64,000 bases of DNA from an uncultured Altererythrobacter sp. (GCA_947492235.1 CANLLZ010000002.1:992001-1056000), one strand, 5' to 3'; counted from the stretch's first letter, positions 16,854-26,800 are shown. Translations and numbers: made by a program. Notes: generated from the letters alone by a model not told the origin.

Positions 16854-17378
16854 TTAAAGCGGCTTTGCACCCAGCGACGGGTTGAGTGTGCCGATATAAT
16901 TGAGCCACTTTTTCGGGCGCCGGAGCATCTTCTGCGGATAGGTGATTTTCAGCCCGGCAATCTTGCCAAGCTCGCCCACGAAATGGATGCAGTTGCGCTT
17001 CTCTAGGTCGTAATATTTGCCCGGCGCATTGCGCCAGCGGCTGATCATCGCCTTCACCTCGGCATATTCGGCATCGGTCAGCGTAACGGTGAAATGGCGA
17101 TTGGTCTTGCCGATATATTTGCGCTCTTCGACCAGAATATCGTGTTCGACCGGGCCGGTGAGGATCGCCGGGGTCGTGCGCTTGGCCGTGAAGCCGTAAT
17201 TTTCGTCCACCGTCTTGCCGCTGTCCAGCGTGCCCTCCAGCACCACAAAGGCGTGCGGGTAGCGTCCGAAAAAGACCGATCCATTGAACGAATGGAAATG
17301 CATCTTCACATCCGCATAGGCGGCATTCGACCAGGCGAGGGCGAACAGGGCGAGAAACAGTTTGGCGAAGCGAGTCAT
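16854..17378 (-). CDS. Secreted protein with LRAT/NlpC-P60-like papain-fold signature
   Basis: A 174-residue protein with a signal peptide (FAKLFLALFALAWSNAAYA). The mature part has a His in the strand YPHAFVVLEG near the start and an RNCIHFVGELGKIAGL motif late. A His-first, Asn-Cys-x-His-Phe-Val-later order is what circularly permuted NlpC/P60 (LRAT-like) families show, so a cysteine hydrolase or acyltransferase in the periplasm is possible. This is inference from motifs only. The ATG at 17378 gives the signal peptide; the frame is open to 17465 without one. It sits between putA and dcd on the same strand. Confidence 0.7.
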   Translation of the reverse strand: MTRFAKLFLALFALAWSNAAYADVKMHFHSFNGSVFFGRYPHAFVVLEGTLDSGKTVDENYGFTAKRTTPAILTGPVEHDILVEERKYIGKTNRHFTVTLTDAEYAEVKAMISRWRNAPGKYYDLEKRNCIHFVGELGKIAGLKITYPQKMLRRPKKWLNYIGTLNPSLGAKPL

Positions 17379-17461
17379 GCGCGCGGTCTTAACCGGTGGA
17401 CAGGTGAAGCTGAACTGAATTTTTTGTGGCAAGCCTTTTGTTCGGGCCCGTTCTATGGGCG

Positions 17462-20400
17462 TCATCCGTTCAGCAAAGAGGCGTTGCCGCCCGCCGCTGT
17501 CGTGTCGATGGTGACGACCCGCTCATTTGCGAAGCGCGCAACATAGTGCGGGCCGCCGGCTTTCGGGCCGGTGCCGGACAGTCCTTCGCCGCCAAAGGGC
17601 TGGCTCTCCACCACCGCGCCGATCTGGTTGCGATTGACGTAGAAATTGCCGACCCGCGCGCGGCTCTCCACGAAACGGGCAACGGCTTCAATCCGGCTGT
17701 GCAGACCCAGCGTGAGGCCGAAACCGGTCGCGTTGATGTCGTCCAGAACCTTGCCGAGCTCGCCGCCTGCGAAACGGATGACGTGCAGCACCGGCCCGAA
17801 ATTCTCGCGCTTCAGATCGAGGATGGAGGCCATTTCGATGATGGTCGGGGCGACAAAGCAACCTGCCGAACTGCCGCGCGGCAATTTGCGCCGCCAGACC
17901 GTGCGGCCGGCTTTCTTGCGGCGCGCGACGTGGCGTTCCAGCGCAGCCTTCGCATCGGGATCGATGACCGGGCCGACATCGGTTGCAAGGTCCGCCGGAT
18001 CGCCCACTTCCAGCGCCTCGAAAGCGCCGCGGATCATACCCAGCATCTCGTCATAGACATCGTCCTGAATATACAGGACGCGCAAGGCGGAGCATCGCTG
18101 GCCCGCGCTCTGGAAAGCGCTGGCGACGACGTCGCGGGTTACTTGCTCGGGCAGCGCGCTGCTGTCGACGATCATCGCGTTCTGGCCGCCGGTTTCCGCG
18201 ATAAACGTCGCGATCGGCCCCTCGCGCGCGGCGAGCGAGCGGTTGATCGCCTGCGCGGTCACGGTGGAGCCGGTGAAGGCCACCCCGGCGAGACGCGGGT
18301 CGGACGTAATCATCTGGCCGACATCGCCCGCGCCCGGCAGCAGCTGGAAGACCTCTTCCGGAATGCCCGCCTGATGGCACAATTGCGCGGCGAACATGGC
18401 AATCAGCGGGGTTTGCTCGGCAGGCTTGGCAATCACGGTGTTGCCGGCGGCCAAGGCGGCAGCAGCGGGGCCGATGAAGATGGCGAGCGGGAAGTTCCAC
18501 GGGCTGATCGTCGCAAACACGCCGCGTCCCGCCATGGTCATGCGGTTTTCCTCACCTGTCGGCCCGGGCAGGGCCAGAGGCTCGGCAAACAGGCGCCGCG
18601 CTTCGCCTGCGTAATAGCGCAGGAAATCGACCGCCTCGCGCAGTTCCAGCACTGCATCAGGCAGGGTCTTGCCCGCTTCCCGGCGGCACAGGCTCAGCAG
18701 TTTGTCACTGTGATCCTCGAACGCATCGGCCGCCGCTTCCAGCAGCAGCGCGCGGCGTTCCCCGCCCAGCGCATCCCAGCCCGGCTGCACCAGCAGCGCC
18801 CGGTCAATGGCGGCCTGCACCTCTTCCTGCGTCGAGTCGCGGCGGTGGCCAACTTCGTGGCCAAGATCCTGCGGGGCGTTGATCGGGGCGGTTTCGCCCT
18901 CTTCGGGCAGCGGGAAAGTGGGCGCAGCGTCCCAGTGCCGCTCCGCCAGTGCATCCAGACGTTCCATCAGCGGTTCGCGCACCAGCGGGTCGGCCAGATC
19001 GATCCCTGCGCTGTTCACGCGGCCCGGGAAAATCTCGGAGGGCAGACGGATCGCGGGATTGCGCTTGGGCTCCAGCGCGGCAAGTTCGGCCACCGGGTCA
19101 CCGGCCAGCTCGCTCGCCGGGATTTCCGCATCGGCCATCCGGTTGACGAAGCTGCTGTTCGCGCCGTTCTCCAGCAGGCGGCGCACCAGATAGGCGAGCA
19201 AATCCTTGTGGCTGCCAACCGGGGCATAGATGCGCACCGGCGTGCGCTCGTTCCCCTCCAGCTTGGCGAGCGCGGAATACAGCTCCTCGCCCATGCCGTG
19301 CAGTCGTTGGAATTCAAACGCGTTGCCCCGTTCCTCCGCCAGCGTTCGGATCGCAGCGATGGTGTAGGCGTTGTGCGTGGCGAAGGCAGGGTAGATCGCC
19401 TCGCCGCCATCGAGCAGAATTTTCGCGCAGGCGAGGTAGGAGACATCGGTTGCCACCTTGCGGGTGAAGACCGGGAAATCGGTAAAACCGCCGACCTGGC
19501 TCAGCTTGATCTCCGTGTCCCAATAGGCGCCCTTGACCAGCCGGACCATCAACCGCCGATCATATCGACGCGCGAGCCGCACGACCCATTCGCATAAAGG
19601 CGCCCCGCGCTTCTGATAGGCTTGCACGGCGAGGCCGAAGCCCTCCCACTGTCCGCCACCATCCAGCCGGAACAGGCTGTCATCGCTGACCAGTTCCTCT
19701 ATAATGTCGAGCGAGAGTTCCAGCCGCTCGGCTTCCTCTGCATCCACCGTGAAATGGATATTCGCCGCCCGCGCTTTCTCCGCCAGTGCGCGCACCATCG
19801 GGACAAGTTCCGCCCGTGCCTGATCGGCATGGAGGAAATCATATTTCGGATGCAGCGCCGACAATTTGACCGAAATGCCTGGGCTGGCGGTGATCCCCGC
19901 ACCGCCTTCGCGGGCCAGCCGTTCGATCGCGCGCTCATACGCTTCGCGGTATCGCTCGGCATGGGGGTAGGTCATCGCCGCTTCGCCCAGCATATCAAAG
20001 CTGTGCGAGAGGCCTTTCGATCGCTCCGGCTTGGCCCGGTCCAGCGCTTCGTCGATTGTACGGCCAAAGACGAACTGCCCGCCCATGATCTTCATTGCCT
20101 GCAGCGTGGCCTTGCGGATCACCGGCTCGCCCACGCGCCCGATGGTACGGCGCAGGGTCGCTCCCATGCCCTTCTGCGCCTCCTGCGGCTGCTCCAGCAC
20201 TTCGCCGGTCAGCATCAGCGAGAAGGTGGCCGCATTGACGAAGGTGGAGGAGCTTTCGCCGAGATGCTCGGCCCAGTCGATATCGCCCAATTTGTCCCGG
20301 ATCAGCGCGTCGGCGGTTTCGTGATCGGGCACGCGCAGCAGCGCCTCTGCCAGACACATCAGCGCGATGCCTTCTTCGGTATCCAGCCCGAACTGATGGA

Positions 20401-20599
20401 GAAACGCATCGAGCCCGCTGGCTTTGCGCGCGCGCGCCTCGGTTACCAGTTTCTCGGCAAAGGCGCTGGCCGTGTCGTGGTGCTGCGTAATGGCCCGCGC
20501 CTGCGCGATGCGTTCGGTGACGCAAGCCTCCTCTTCCATGCGATAGGCGGTCCGCAGCTTGGTGCGATCGAGCGGTGTGATGCGCGACTGGATGTTCAT
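17462..20599 (-). CDS. putA: Bifunctional proline dehydrogenase / P5C dehydrogenase
   Basis: A 1045-residue enzyme oxidising proline to glutamate. The N-terminal FAD proline dehydrogenase barrel (about 100-470) shows GISVKLSALHPKYDFLHADQ, WEGFGLAVQAYQKR and LVKGAYWDTEIK. The C-terminal P5C dehydrogenase (about 530-1000) shows ISPWNFPLAIFIG, VAFTGSTVTAQAINR, ETGGQNAMIVDSSALPEQ and the catalytic SAGQRCSALRVLYIQ. It lacks the N-terminal ribbon-helix-helix DNA-binding domain of enterobacterial PutA, so it cannot autorepress. An AGGAGG precedes the ATG at 20599. It is divergent from the SDR gene across 91 bases. Confidence 0.97.
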   Translation of the reverse strand: MNIQSRITPLDRTKLRTAYRMEEEACVTERIAQARAITQHHDTASAFAEKLVTEARARKASGLDAFLHQFGLDTEEGIALMCLAEALLRVPDHETADALIRDKLGDIDWAEHLGESSSTFVNAATFSLMLTGEVLEQPQEAQKGMGATLRRTIGRVGEPVIRKATLQAMKIMGGQFVFGRTIDEALDRAKPERSKGLSHSFDMLGEAAMTYPHAERYREAYERAIERLAREGGAGITASPGISVKLSALHPKYDFLHADQARAELVPMVRALAEKARAANIHFTVDAEEAERLELSLDIIEELVSDDSLFRLDGGGQWEGFGLAVQAYQKRGAPLCEWVVRLARRYDRRLMVRLVKGAYWDTEIKLSQVGGFTDFPVFTRKVATDVSYLACAKILLDGGEAIYPAFATHNAYTIAAIRTLAEERGNAFEFQRLHGMGEELYSALAKLEGNERTPVRIYAPVGSHKDLLAYLVRRLLENGANSSFVNRMADAEIPASELAGDPVAELAALEPKRNPAIRLPSEIFPGRVNSAGIDLADPLVREPLMERLDALAERHWDAAPTFPLPEEGETAPINAPQDLGHEVGHRRDSTQEEVQAAIDRALLVQPGWDALGGERRALLLEAAADAFEDHSDKLLSLCRREAGKTLPDAVLELREAVDFLRYYAGEARRLFAEPLALPGPTGEENRMTMAGRGVFATISPWNFPLAIFIGPAAAALAAGNTVIAKPAEQTPLIAMFAAQLCHQAGIPEEVFQLLPGAGDVGQMITSDPRLAGVAFTGSTVTAQAINRSLAAREGPIATFIAETGGQNAMIVDSSALPEQVTRDVVASAFQSAGQRCSALRVLYIQDDVYDEMLGMIRGAFEALEVGDPADLATDVGPVIDPDAKAALERHVARRKKAGRTVWRRKLPRGSSAGCFVAPTIIEMASILDLKRENFGPVLHVIRFAGGELGKVLDDINATGFGLTLGLHSRIEAVARFVESRARVGNFYVNRNQIGAVVESQPFGGEGLSGTGPKAGGPHYVARFANERVVTIDTTAAGGNASLLNG

Positions 20600-20690
20600 G
20601 GGATTCGCCGTTGGACCTCCTGACCCCTGTTATCAAGTATAGTGGACACAAGGCGGCTTGCCAGCCACTCAGCGGGCAAAGGAGAGACTG

Positions 20691-21590
20691 ATGGATACGA
20701 GCAAACTGATGTTCCGCGACGGGCTGATGGCGGGGGAGCGCATTCTGGTGACCGGGGGCGGAACCGGGCTGGGCCGCGAGATGACCGAGGCCTTCCTGAA
20801 GCTGGGCGCGACGGTGTATATTTGCGGGCGGCGTCAGGGTAAGGTGCAGGAAACCGCCGATGCCCTGATGGAAGCGCATGGCGGCAAGGTCGTCGCCCAT
20901 GGATGCGACATTCGCGATCCGGAAGCGATCAAGGCGATGGTCGATGCGATCTGGGCCGATGGCGGCGCGCTGACTGGCGTAGTCAACAATGCGGCGGGCA
21001 ATTTCGTCAGCCGCACAGAGGATGTCTCGACCAACGGGTTCAACTCGATTTCGGATATTGTGTTCAAGGGCACATTCTATGTCACGCACGATATCGGCAA
21101 GCGCCTGATCGAAGAGGGCAAGAGCGCGAGCTTTCTCTCCATCCTCACCACATGGGTGTGGAATGGCGGGCCGTTCACCGTGCCATCCGCGATGAGCAAG
21201 AGCGCGATTAACACCATGACGCAAAGCCTCGCGGTGGAATGGGGCCGCTATGGCCTGCGCTTCAACGCGATTGCGCCGGGTCTTTTCCCGACCGACGGGA
21301 TGAGTGCGCGGCTCTCACCCGGCGGGCGGGGCAACAATTCCGCCGACCGGACCAATCCGATGGGCCGCCACGGCGAGATGCACGAACTCGCCAATCTGGC
21401 GGTGTTCCTGATGGGGCAGGGCGCGGAATGGGTGAACGGCCAGACCATCGCCATCGACGGGGCCGGTTTCCAAGCCAATGCGGGCAATTTCTACCAGGCT
21501 CTCTCGCCCTTGGGTGACGAGGAGTGGGACAAAATGCGCGCCATGATCAAGGGCACCAACGCCAAGGACAAGGCCGAGCGTACGGTCTAG
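20691..21590 (+). CDS. SDR oxidoreductase, 2,4-dienoyl-CoA reductase-like
   Basis: A 299-residue short-chain dehydrogenase. ILVTGGGTGLGREMTEAFLK is the NADP-binding TGxxxGxG; GVVNNAAGNFVSRTEDVS carries the NNAAGNF seen in peroxisomal-type 2,4-dienoyl-CoA reductases. The active-site region is SILTTWVWNGGPFTVPSAMSKSAI, with the Lys but without the usual YxxxK Tyr at its normal place, as in dienoyl-CoA reductases that use other residues. It probably serves oxidation of unsaturated fatty acids. AAAGGAGA precedes the ATG at 20691. The last bases overlap the convergent muramidase gene. Confidence 0.88.
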   Translation: MDTSKLMFRDGLMAGERILVTGGGTGLGREMTEAFLKLGATVYICGRRQGKVQETADALMEAHGGKVVAHGCDIRDPEAIKAMVDAIWADGGALTGVVNNAAGNFVSRTEDVSTNGFNSISDIVFKGTFYVTHDIGKRLIEEGKSASFLSILTTWVWNGGPFTVPSAMSKSAINTMTQSLAVEWGRYGLRFNAIAPGLFPTDGMSARLSPGGRGNNSADRTNPMGRHGEMHELANLAVFLMGQGAEWVNGQTIAIDGAGFQANAGNFYQALSPLGDEEWDKMRAMIKGTNAKDKAERTV

Positions 21591-22369
21591 GCTTTCTGGC
21601 TATCCAGCGCGGCACGCGTCAGTGCATCGCGGGTGATCGGGCCGACCAGACCGTCGGCCGCCAGACCCCGCTTCCGCTGGAAGCTGCGCACGGCTGCGGC
21701 GGTTTGCGCGCCGAAAATGCCGTCGACCGAAATGCCCAGCTGTTCCTGCAAACGGCGAACCGCTGCGCCACGGCTCCCCTCGCGCAGTAGGCCCCGGCAC
21801 GAATGCCGTCGCCATGCCGCAGCGAGACGCTCGTCATAGCGGTGCTTGCGGAAGGCGGGGCCGTTATAGCCGCGCGCAAACCGCGCCCAGTCATGATCGC
21901 GCAGAGGGCGATCCAGTTTCTGTGACTGGAGGAACGCCACAAAGGCCGCGAGGTGCTGGTCCTCGCCTTCGATCATCGCAGCCACAAACGCCTCGACTTG
22001 GTCAAAGCCGCACGCACCGTAATTGTCGCCCATGATCTGAAACGCGCCCCAGCTGGCGGAGCGCAAAGCTGCCTCGCGGTCCAGCTCTGCGGCGCGCTCC
22101 AGCCGGCTGTATTGCGCACTGCCCCGACCATATCCGCCCCAGCGGCGGTGGCTGATATCGGGCGCTTCGGCGTCGAATCGGCCACCGGTTAGGCGGTGAA
22201 AATAATGCCGCTCGAACAGGATGCGCGGGCGGCGGGCATGATCGAAGCCGCCTTTGCTCTCGATTTCGATCACCGCGTGAATGGCGGCTTCGTCGCAATC
22301 CAGTTGGCGCGCCGCCTGCGCGATGGCGCTGGGAGACATGGGGGTGGCGGGGCCGGAGAATGGCGACAT
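21587..22369 (-). CDS. N-acetylmuramidase (DUF3380) with peptidoglycan-binding domain
   Basis: A 260-residue protein. Residues about 20-185 are the DUF3380 muramidase domain: HAVIEIESKGGFDHARRPRI (catalytic-type Glu), FERHYFHRLTGGRFD, SWGAFQIMGDNYGACGFD and FARGYNGPAF. Residues about 190-255 are a PG_binding_1 domain (LREGSRGAAVRRLQEQLGIS, FGAQTAAAVRSFQRKRGL). This is an endolysin-type architecture, yet there is no signal peptide and no phage gene nearby, so it could be a domesticated lysin or one exported by other means. The ATG at 22369 is chosen by domain start. Its stop overlaps the convergent SDR gene by four bases. Confidence 0.85.
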   Translation of the reverse strand: MSPFSGPATPMSPSAIAQAARQLDCDEAAIHAVIEIESKGGFDHARRPRILFERHYFHRLTGGRFDAEAPDISHRRWGGYGRGSAQYSRLERAAELDREAALRSASWGAFQIMGDNYGACGFDQVEAFVAAMIEGEDQHLAAFVAFLQSQKLDRPLRDHDWARFARGYNGPAFRKHRYDERLAAAWRRHSCRGLLREGSRGAAVRRLQEQLGISVDGIFGAQTAAAVRSFQRKRGLAADGLVGPITRDALTRAALDSQKA

Positions 22370-22514
22370 GCTGGATGATCCCGTGATGCTGGTTGCCGCT
22401 TGCTGCGCAAGCGAGCGAATCCAACACACCGGACCCGCTTCAGGGTCTGGCAGCGCGGCTGCGTGTAGGAAAATGGTTTTCTGTAGGATTGGCGCGTGCC
22501 TATAGAGTGGGTCG

Positions 22515-25500
22515 ATGGGATCAGGGGCAGAGCATTCGGGGGCCGGGCATTCAGGCGGGGCGTGGCGGTTCGCCATTGATCGGGGTGGCACGTTCACCGA
22601 TGTGGTTGCCACGACGCCGACAGGCACGCTGGTCACGGACAAGCTGCTTTCCGAGGACCCGGCGCGCTATTCCGATGCCGCCAGCGAAGGCGTCCGCCGC
22701 TTGATGGACCTGCATGGTGCAGGTCCGATGGCCGAGCTGCGGATCGGGACGACGGTGGCGACCAACGCTCTGCTGGAGCGCAAGGGAGAGCGGACAGCGC
22801 TGGCCATCACGCGCGGCTTTGCCGATGCCCTGCGGATCGGCACACAGGCGCGGCCCGAGATTTTCGCCCGGCATATCATCTTGCCGGAACAGCTGCCCGA
22901 GAAGGTGGTCGAGATTGCCGAGCGGGTGGCAGCCGATGGCGAAGTCCTGTGCCCGCTGGACGAAGACGCGGCGCGGGCCGATCTGGCGGCGCTGCGGGCG
23001 GACGGCTTCGATACGCTCGCCATCGTCCTGATGCATGGCTGGACGCATAGCGAGCACGAGAAGCGACTGGCCGACATCGCGCGCGAGCTGGGCTTTGCGC
23101 AAGTCAGCGTCAGCCATGAAGTATCGCCGCTGATCAAGCTGGTCCCGCGCGGAGATACCACTGTGGTAGACGCGTATCTCTCGCCGGTCTTGGGTCGCTA
23201 TGTCGATGGCCTGCGCGCCAATCTGCCCGAGCATGGCTCCCTCGCTTTCATGCAGTCCAATGGCGGGCTGGCCGATGCCGGGTCCTTTCGCGGCAAGGAT
23301 GCAATCCTTTCCGGCCCGGCGGGAGGCGTTGTGGGCATGGTCGCGGCGTGCGAGCCGCTGGGCCATTCCCGCCTGATTGGCTTCGACATGGGCGGGACCA
23401 GCACCGATGTGTGCCATTATGCCGGGGCCTTCGAGCTGACCGGAGAGGACACGGTGGCCGGCGTGCGGGTGGCAGCTCCGGCAATGCAAATTCACACAGT
23501 GGCTGCGGGCGGAGGCTCGATCTGCAGGTTCGACGGGGCACGTTTCCGCGTGGGGCCGGAGAGCGCGGGCGCCGATCCGGGGCCCGCCTGCTATGGAAAA
23601 GGCGGTCCGCTGACGGTGACCGATTGCAACCTGTTTCTGGGCCGGGTCGATCCGGCCTTCTTCCCGCAAGTGTTCGGCGCTGACGGCGCGCAGCCGCTGG
23701 ACGCAGATGCGGCGAGGGCGCGGCTGGAAGAGGTCGCGGCGAGCCTCCCCGATCCGTTGCCGCTGGAGGATATTGCCGAGGGATTCCTGGCCATCGCGGT
23801 GGATTCCATGGCCGCTGCGATCCGCAAGATCAGCATCGCCCGGGGCCGCGATGTGACCCGCTATGCGCTGTGCTGCTTTGGCGGCGCAGGAGGGCAGCAC
23901 GCCGCGCGCATCGCCGATGAACTGGGCATCGACACGGTGCTGGTCCCGCCGCTGGCCAGTGTGCTGTCGGCCTACGGCATTGGCCTCGCCCCGGTGAAGG
24001 CTATCTGCGAGCGCAGTCTGGTGCGGCCATTGGAGGCCGGCTTTGCAAGTGAACTGGCAGAGCTGCAGGAGCTCGCCAATGCAGACCTGCTGGACCAGAG
24101 CATTCCGCCCGGCGCGATCACGCTAAGCCCACAGGCGCGCCTGCGTTTCGATGGCAGCGACTCCACCCTGACGATCGACTGCACCGGCCCGCAGGCGATG
24201 GATGCGGCGTTCCGGACCGAGCACCGCCAGCGCTTCGGATATAGCGAGGACAGCGCCCCGATTATCGTCGAGGCCCTGAGCGTGGAGGCGACAGGCCAGA
24301 TCGGCGGGCTGGGCGATCTGGTCCCGCAAGCGTCGCGCACGGGCGGGGTCGCCAGCGGCTCTTGGCCGACTATTGAGCGGGCGGATCTGACACCCGGTCA
24401 TGCCATCACCGGCCCGGCGCTGATCATCGATCCCGGCTCCACCACAGTGGTGGAGAAAGGCTGGCAGGCGCAGCTTGCCGGCGAGGCGACGCTAGAGCTC
24501 ACTCGCCACACAGCGCGGCCCACACGGCGGGCGGAGGGGACCGATGTCGACCCAGTGCGGCTGGAGATTTTCAACAATCTGTTCATGGCGATTGCCGAGG
24601 AGATGGGCGTGGTGCTGCAATCCACCGCCACCTCCGTGAACATCAAGGAAAGGCTCGATTTCTCTTGCGCGCTGTTCGACGCGGGCGGCGCGCTGATTGC
24701 CAATGCGCCGCATATCCCGGTGCATCTGGGCAGTATGGCGGATTCGATCCGGCGGGTGCTGGAGGCGCGGGGTTCGGGCGAAGACGGCGTGCCCGCCGAT
24801 GGGCGCGGCATAAGACGCGGCGATGCCTATGTGCTGAACGATCCTTATCGCGGTGGAACGCATCTGCCCGACATCACCGTAATCGTACCCGTGTTCTACG
24901 CGGACGCTTCCGATACACCCGATGCCTTCGTCGCGGCGCGCGGCCACCATGCGGATATTGGCGGGATCGCGCCTGGCTCGATGCCGCCTGACAGCAAAAC
25001 CATCGCCGAAGAAGGTGTGCTGATCGACAATCTGCTGATGGCGGACGAAGGGCGCTTTTGCGAAGCCGAAGTCCGCGCGGCCCTTGCGGATAATCCCACG
25101 CCTGCGCGCCAGCCTGACCGCAACCTGTCGGACCTGCGCGCCCAGTTGGCCGCCTGCACGCGCGGGGCGGAATTGCTCGCTGGCGCTGCTGCGGAGCACG
25201 GCACCGATGTGCTGGCCGCCTATATGCGCCACGTCCTCGCCAATGCAGAGGAAGCCGTGCGGCGGCTGATCGGCGGGCTGGAGGATGGCGCGTTCACCTA
25301 TCCGATGGACAATGGCGCCGAGGTGAGCGTGGCTGTCCGGATTGACCGGGAAAGCCGCTCCGCCGTGTTCGATTTCACCGGCACCAGCGCGCAGACGAGC
25401 GACAATTTCAACGCCCCGCGCTCCATCACGCGGGCCGCCGCGCTGTATGTCCTGCGCACGTTGATCGACGATCCCATCCCCATGAATGACGGATGCCTGC

Positions 25501-26114
25501 GGCCGGTCGAGCTGGTGATACCACCCGGCTCCATCCTCGACCCGGCACCGGGTGCAGCGGTGGTGGCAGGCAATGTCGAGACCAGCCAGGTCATTACCGA
25601 TGCGCTGTTCGCCGCGACCGGACGCCTCGCGCCCAGTCAGGGCACGATGAACAATTTCACCTTCGGAAACGAGCGGTACCAATATTACGAGACCATCGCG
25701 GGCGGGTCTGGTGCGGGGCCGGACCATCACGGCACGAGCGCAGTGCAAACGCACATGACCAACAGCCGCCTGACCGATCCTGAAATCCTCGAAACACGCT
25801 TCCCGATCCGGCTCGACCGGTTCGCCATCAGGCGCGGTTCTGGGGGCGTAGGGGCGCATCGTGGCGGCGACGGGGTGGAGCGCGAAGTGACGTTCCTTGA
25901 GCCGATGCGCGCCAATATGCTCGCCAATCGCCGCGCAATTGCGCCAAGCGGCCTCGCTGGCGGCGGCGAGGCGGCAGCGGGAGAAAACTGGGTCGACCGC
26001 GCCGACGGAACGCGGGAGACGCTGGGCGCGACAGGCGCTGCAGAAATGGGCGCAGGTGACCGGTTCGTCATCCGCACGCCGGGCGGCGGCGGCTTTGGGG
26101 AGAGCAAGCAATGA
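22515..26114 (+). CDS. 5-oxoprolinase / hydantoinase A-B fusion
   Basis: A 1199-residue ATP-dependent enzyme opening 5-oxoproline (or a hydantoin) to glutamate. The HyuA half (about 1-670) has AIDRGGTFTDVVATTPTGTL, GTTVATNALLERKGER, AILSGPAGGVVGM, and FDMGGTSTDVCHYAGAFE. The HyuB half (about 680-1199) has EIFNNLFMAIAEEMGVVLQS, NDPYRGGTHLPDITVI, ARGHHADIGGIAPGSMPPDS and YQYYETIAGGSGAGPDHHGT. Full length for fused prokaryotic oxoprolinases. The downstream DUF969 gene overlaps its stop (ATGA), so a four-gene operon is likely; this context favours 5-oxoproline as substrate. Confidence 0.95.
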   Translation: MGSGAEHSGAGHSGGAWRFAIDRGGTFTDVVATTPTGTLVTDKLLSEDPARYSDAASEGVRRLMDLHGAGPMAELRIGTTVATNALLERKGERTALAITRGFADALRIGTQARPEIFARHIILPEQLPEKVVEIAERVAADGEVLCPLDEDAARADLAALRADGFDTLAIVLMHGWTHSEHEKRLADIARELGFAQVSVSHEVSPLIKLVPRGDTTVVDAYLSPVLGRYVDGLRANLPEHGSLAFMQSNGGLADAGSFRGKDAILSGPAGGVVGMVAACEPLGHSRLIGFDMGGTSTDVCHYAGAFELTGEDTVAGVRVAAPAMQIHTVAAGGGSICRFDGARFRVGPESAGADPGPACYGKGGPLTVTDCNLFLGRVDPAFFPQVFGADGAQPLDADAARARLEEVAASLPDPLPLEDIAEGFLAIAVDSMAAAIRKISIARGRDVTRYALCCFGGAGGQHAARIADELGIDTVLVPPLASVLSAYGIGLAPVKAICERSLVRPLEAGFASELAELQELANADLLDQSIPPGAITLSPQARLRFDGSDSTLTIDCTGPQAMDAAFRTEHRQRFGYSEDSAPIIVEALSVEATGQIGGLGDLVPQASRTGGVASGSWPTIERADLTPGHAITGPALIIDPGSTTVVEKGWQAQLAGEATLELTRHTARPTRRAEGTDVDPVRLEIFNNLFMAIAEEMGVVLQSTATSVNIKERLDFSCALFDAGGALIANAPHIPVHLGSMADSIRRVLEARGSGEDGVPADGRGIRRGDAYVLNDPYRGGTHLPDITVIVPVFYADASDTPDAFVAARGHHADIGGIAPGSMPPDSKTIAEEGVLIDNLLMADEGRFCEAEVRAALADNPTPARQPDRNLSDLRAQLAACTRGAELLAGAAAEHGTDVLAAYMRHVLANAEEAVRRLIGGLEDGAFTYPMDNGAEVSVAVRIDRESRSAVFDFTGTSAQTSDNFNAPRSITRAAALYVLRTLIDDPIPMNDGCLRPVELVIPPGSILDPAPGAAVVAGNVETSQVITDALFAATGRLAPSQGTMNNFTFGNERYQYYETIAGGSGAGPDHHGTSAVQTHMTNSRLTDPEILETRFPIRLDRFAIRRGSGGVGAHRGGDGVEREVTFLEPMRANMLANRRAIAPSGLAGGGEAAAGENWVDRADGTRETLGATGAAEMGAGDRFVIRTPGGGGFGESKQ

Positions 26115-26800
26115 GTTACTGGCCGCTTGTGGGGATCGCGCTGGTCGTGATCGGATTTGCGCTGCGGTTCAATCCGCTGCTGGTGGTGGCCGTCGCGGCG
26201 GTGGTCACCGGGCTGCTCGGCGGGCTGGAACTGGTCCCGGTGATCGAGGCGCTGGGCAAGGCGTTCAATGATAACCGTTACATCTCGGTGACGTGGATCA
26301 TCCTTCCGGTCATTGGCCTGCTGGAGCGATATGGCCTGCAACAGCGCGCGCGGACCCTGATCGAAAGCGTGCGCGGCGCGACGATGGGGCGGTTGCTGCT
26401 GCTCTATCTCGGCTTTCGCCAGATTACGGCGGCTATCGGGATGAAGGACATTGGCGGCCACCCGCAAACCGTGCGCCCGCTGATCGCGCCCATGGCAGAG
26501 GCAGCGGCGGAAAAATCGCATGGTGAGCTCGCCGAGGATGACCGCGAACAAGTGCTGGGCATGGCCGCTGCGACGGACAATGTCGGGCTGTTCTTCGGTG
26601 AGGACATCTTCTTCGCCATCGCCTCGATCCTGCTGATCCAAGGCGTGTTCGAAAGCTACGGCTATCCGCTCACGCCTTTGCAACTTTCCGTTTGGGCGAT
26701 CCCCACGGCGATCTGCGCTTTCATCATCCATGGCGGGCGGGTGCTGAATTTCGACCGGCGGCTGGGCCAGAGAACGGGCAAAGCGGGAGGCGTCGCATGA
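26111..26800 (+). CDS. DUF969 membrane protein, putative 5-oxoproline permease subunit
   Basis: A 229-residue membrane protein with about five to six hydrophobic segments: WPLVGIALVVIGFALRF, LLVVAVAAVVTGLLGGL, then TWIILPVIGLLERYGLQQRA and MGRLLLLYLGFRQITAAIGM. DUF969 is almost always paired with DUF979 and pyroglutamate-metabolising enzymes, which supports a two-part uptake system; direct biochemical proof is not known to me. Start and stop overlap the flanking genes by four bases on each side. Confidence 0.88.
   Translation: MSYWPLVGIALVVIGFALRFNPLLVVAVAAVVTGLLGGLELVPVIEALGKAFNDNRYISVTWIILPVIGLLERYGLQQRARTLIESVRGATMGRLLLLYLGFRQITAAIGMKDIGGHPQTVRPLIAPMAEAAAEKSHGELAEDDREQVLGMAAATDNVGLFFGEDIFFAIASILLIQGVFESYGYPLTPLQLSVWAIPTAICAFIIHGGRVLNFDRRLGQRTGKAGGVA

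Noticed and set aside
17426-19597. A 723-codon plus-strand open frame
   Set aside because: It lies wholly antisense to putA, which has intact catalytic motifs; no domain is visible in the translated product.
24492-26111. A 539-codon minus-strand open frame
   Set aside because: Antisense to the HyuB half of the oxoprolinase gene; no start context or recognisable motif.
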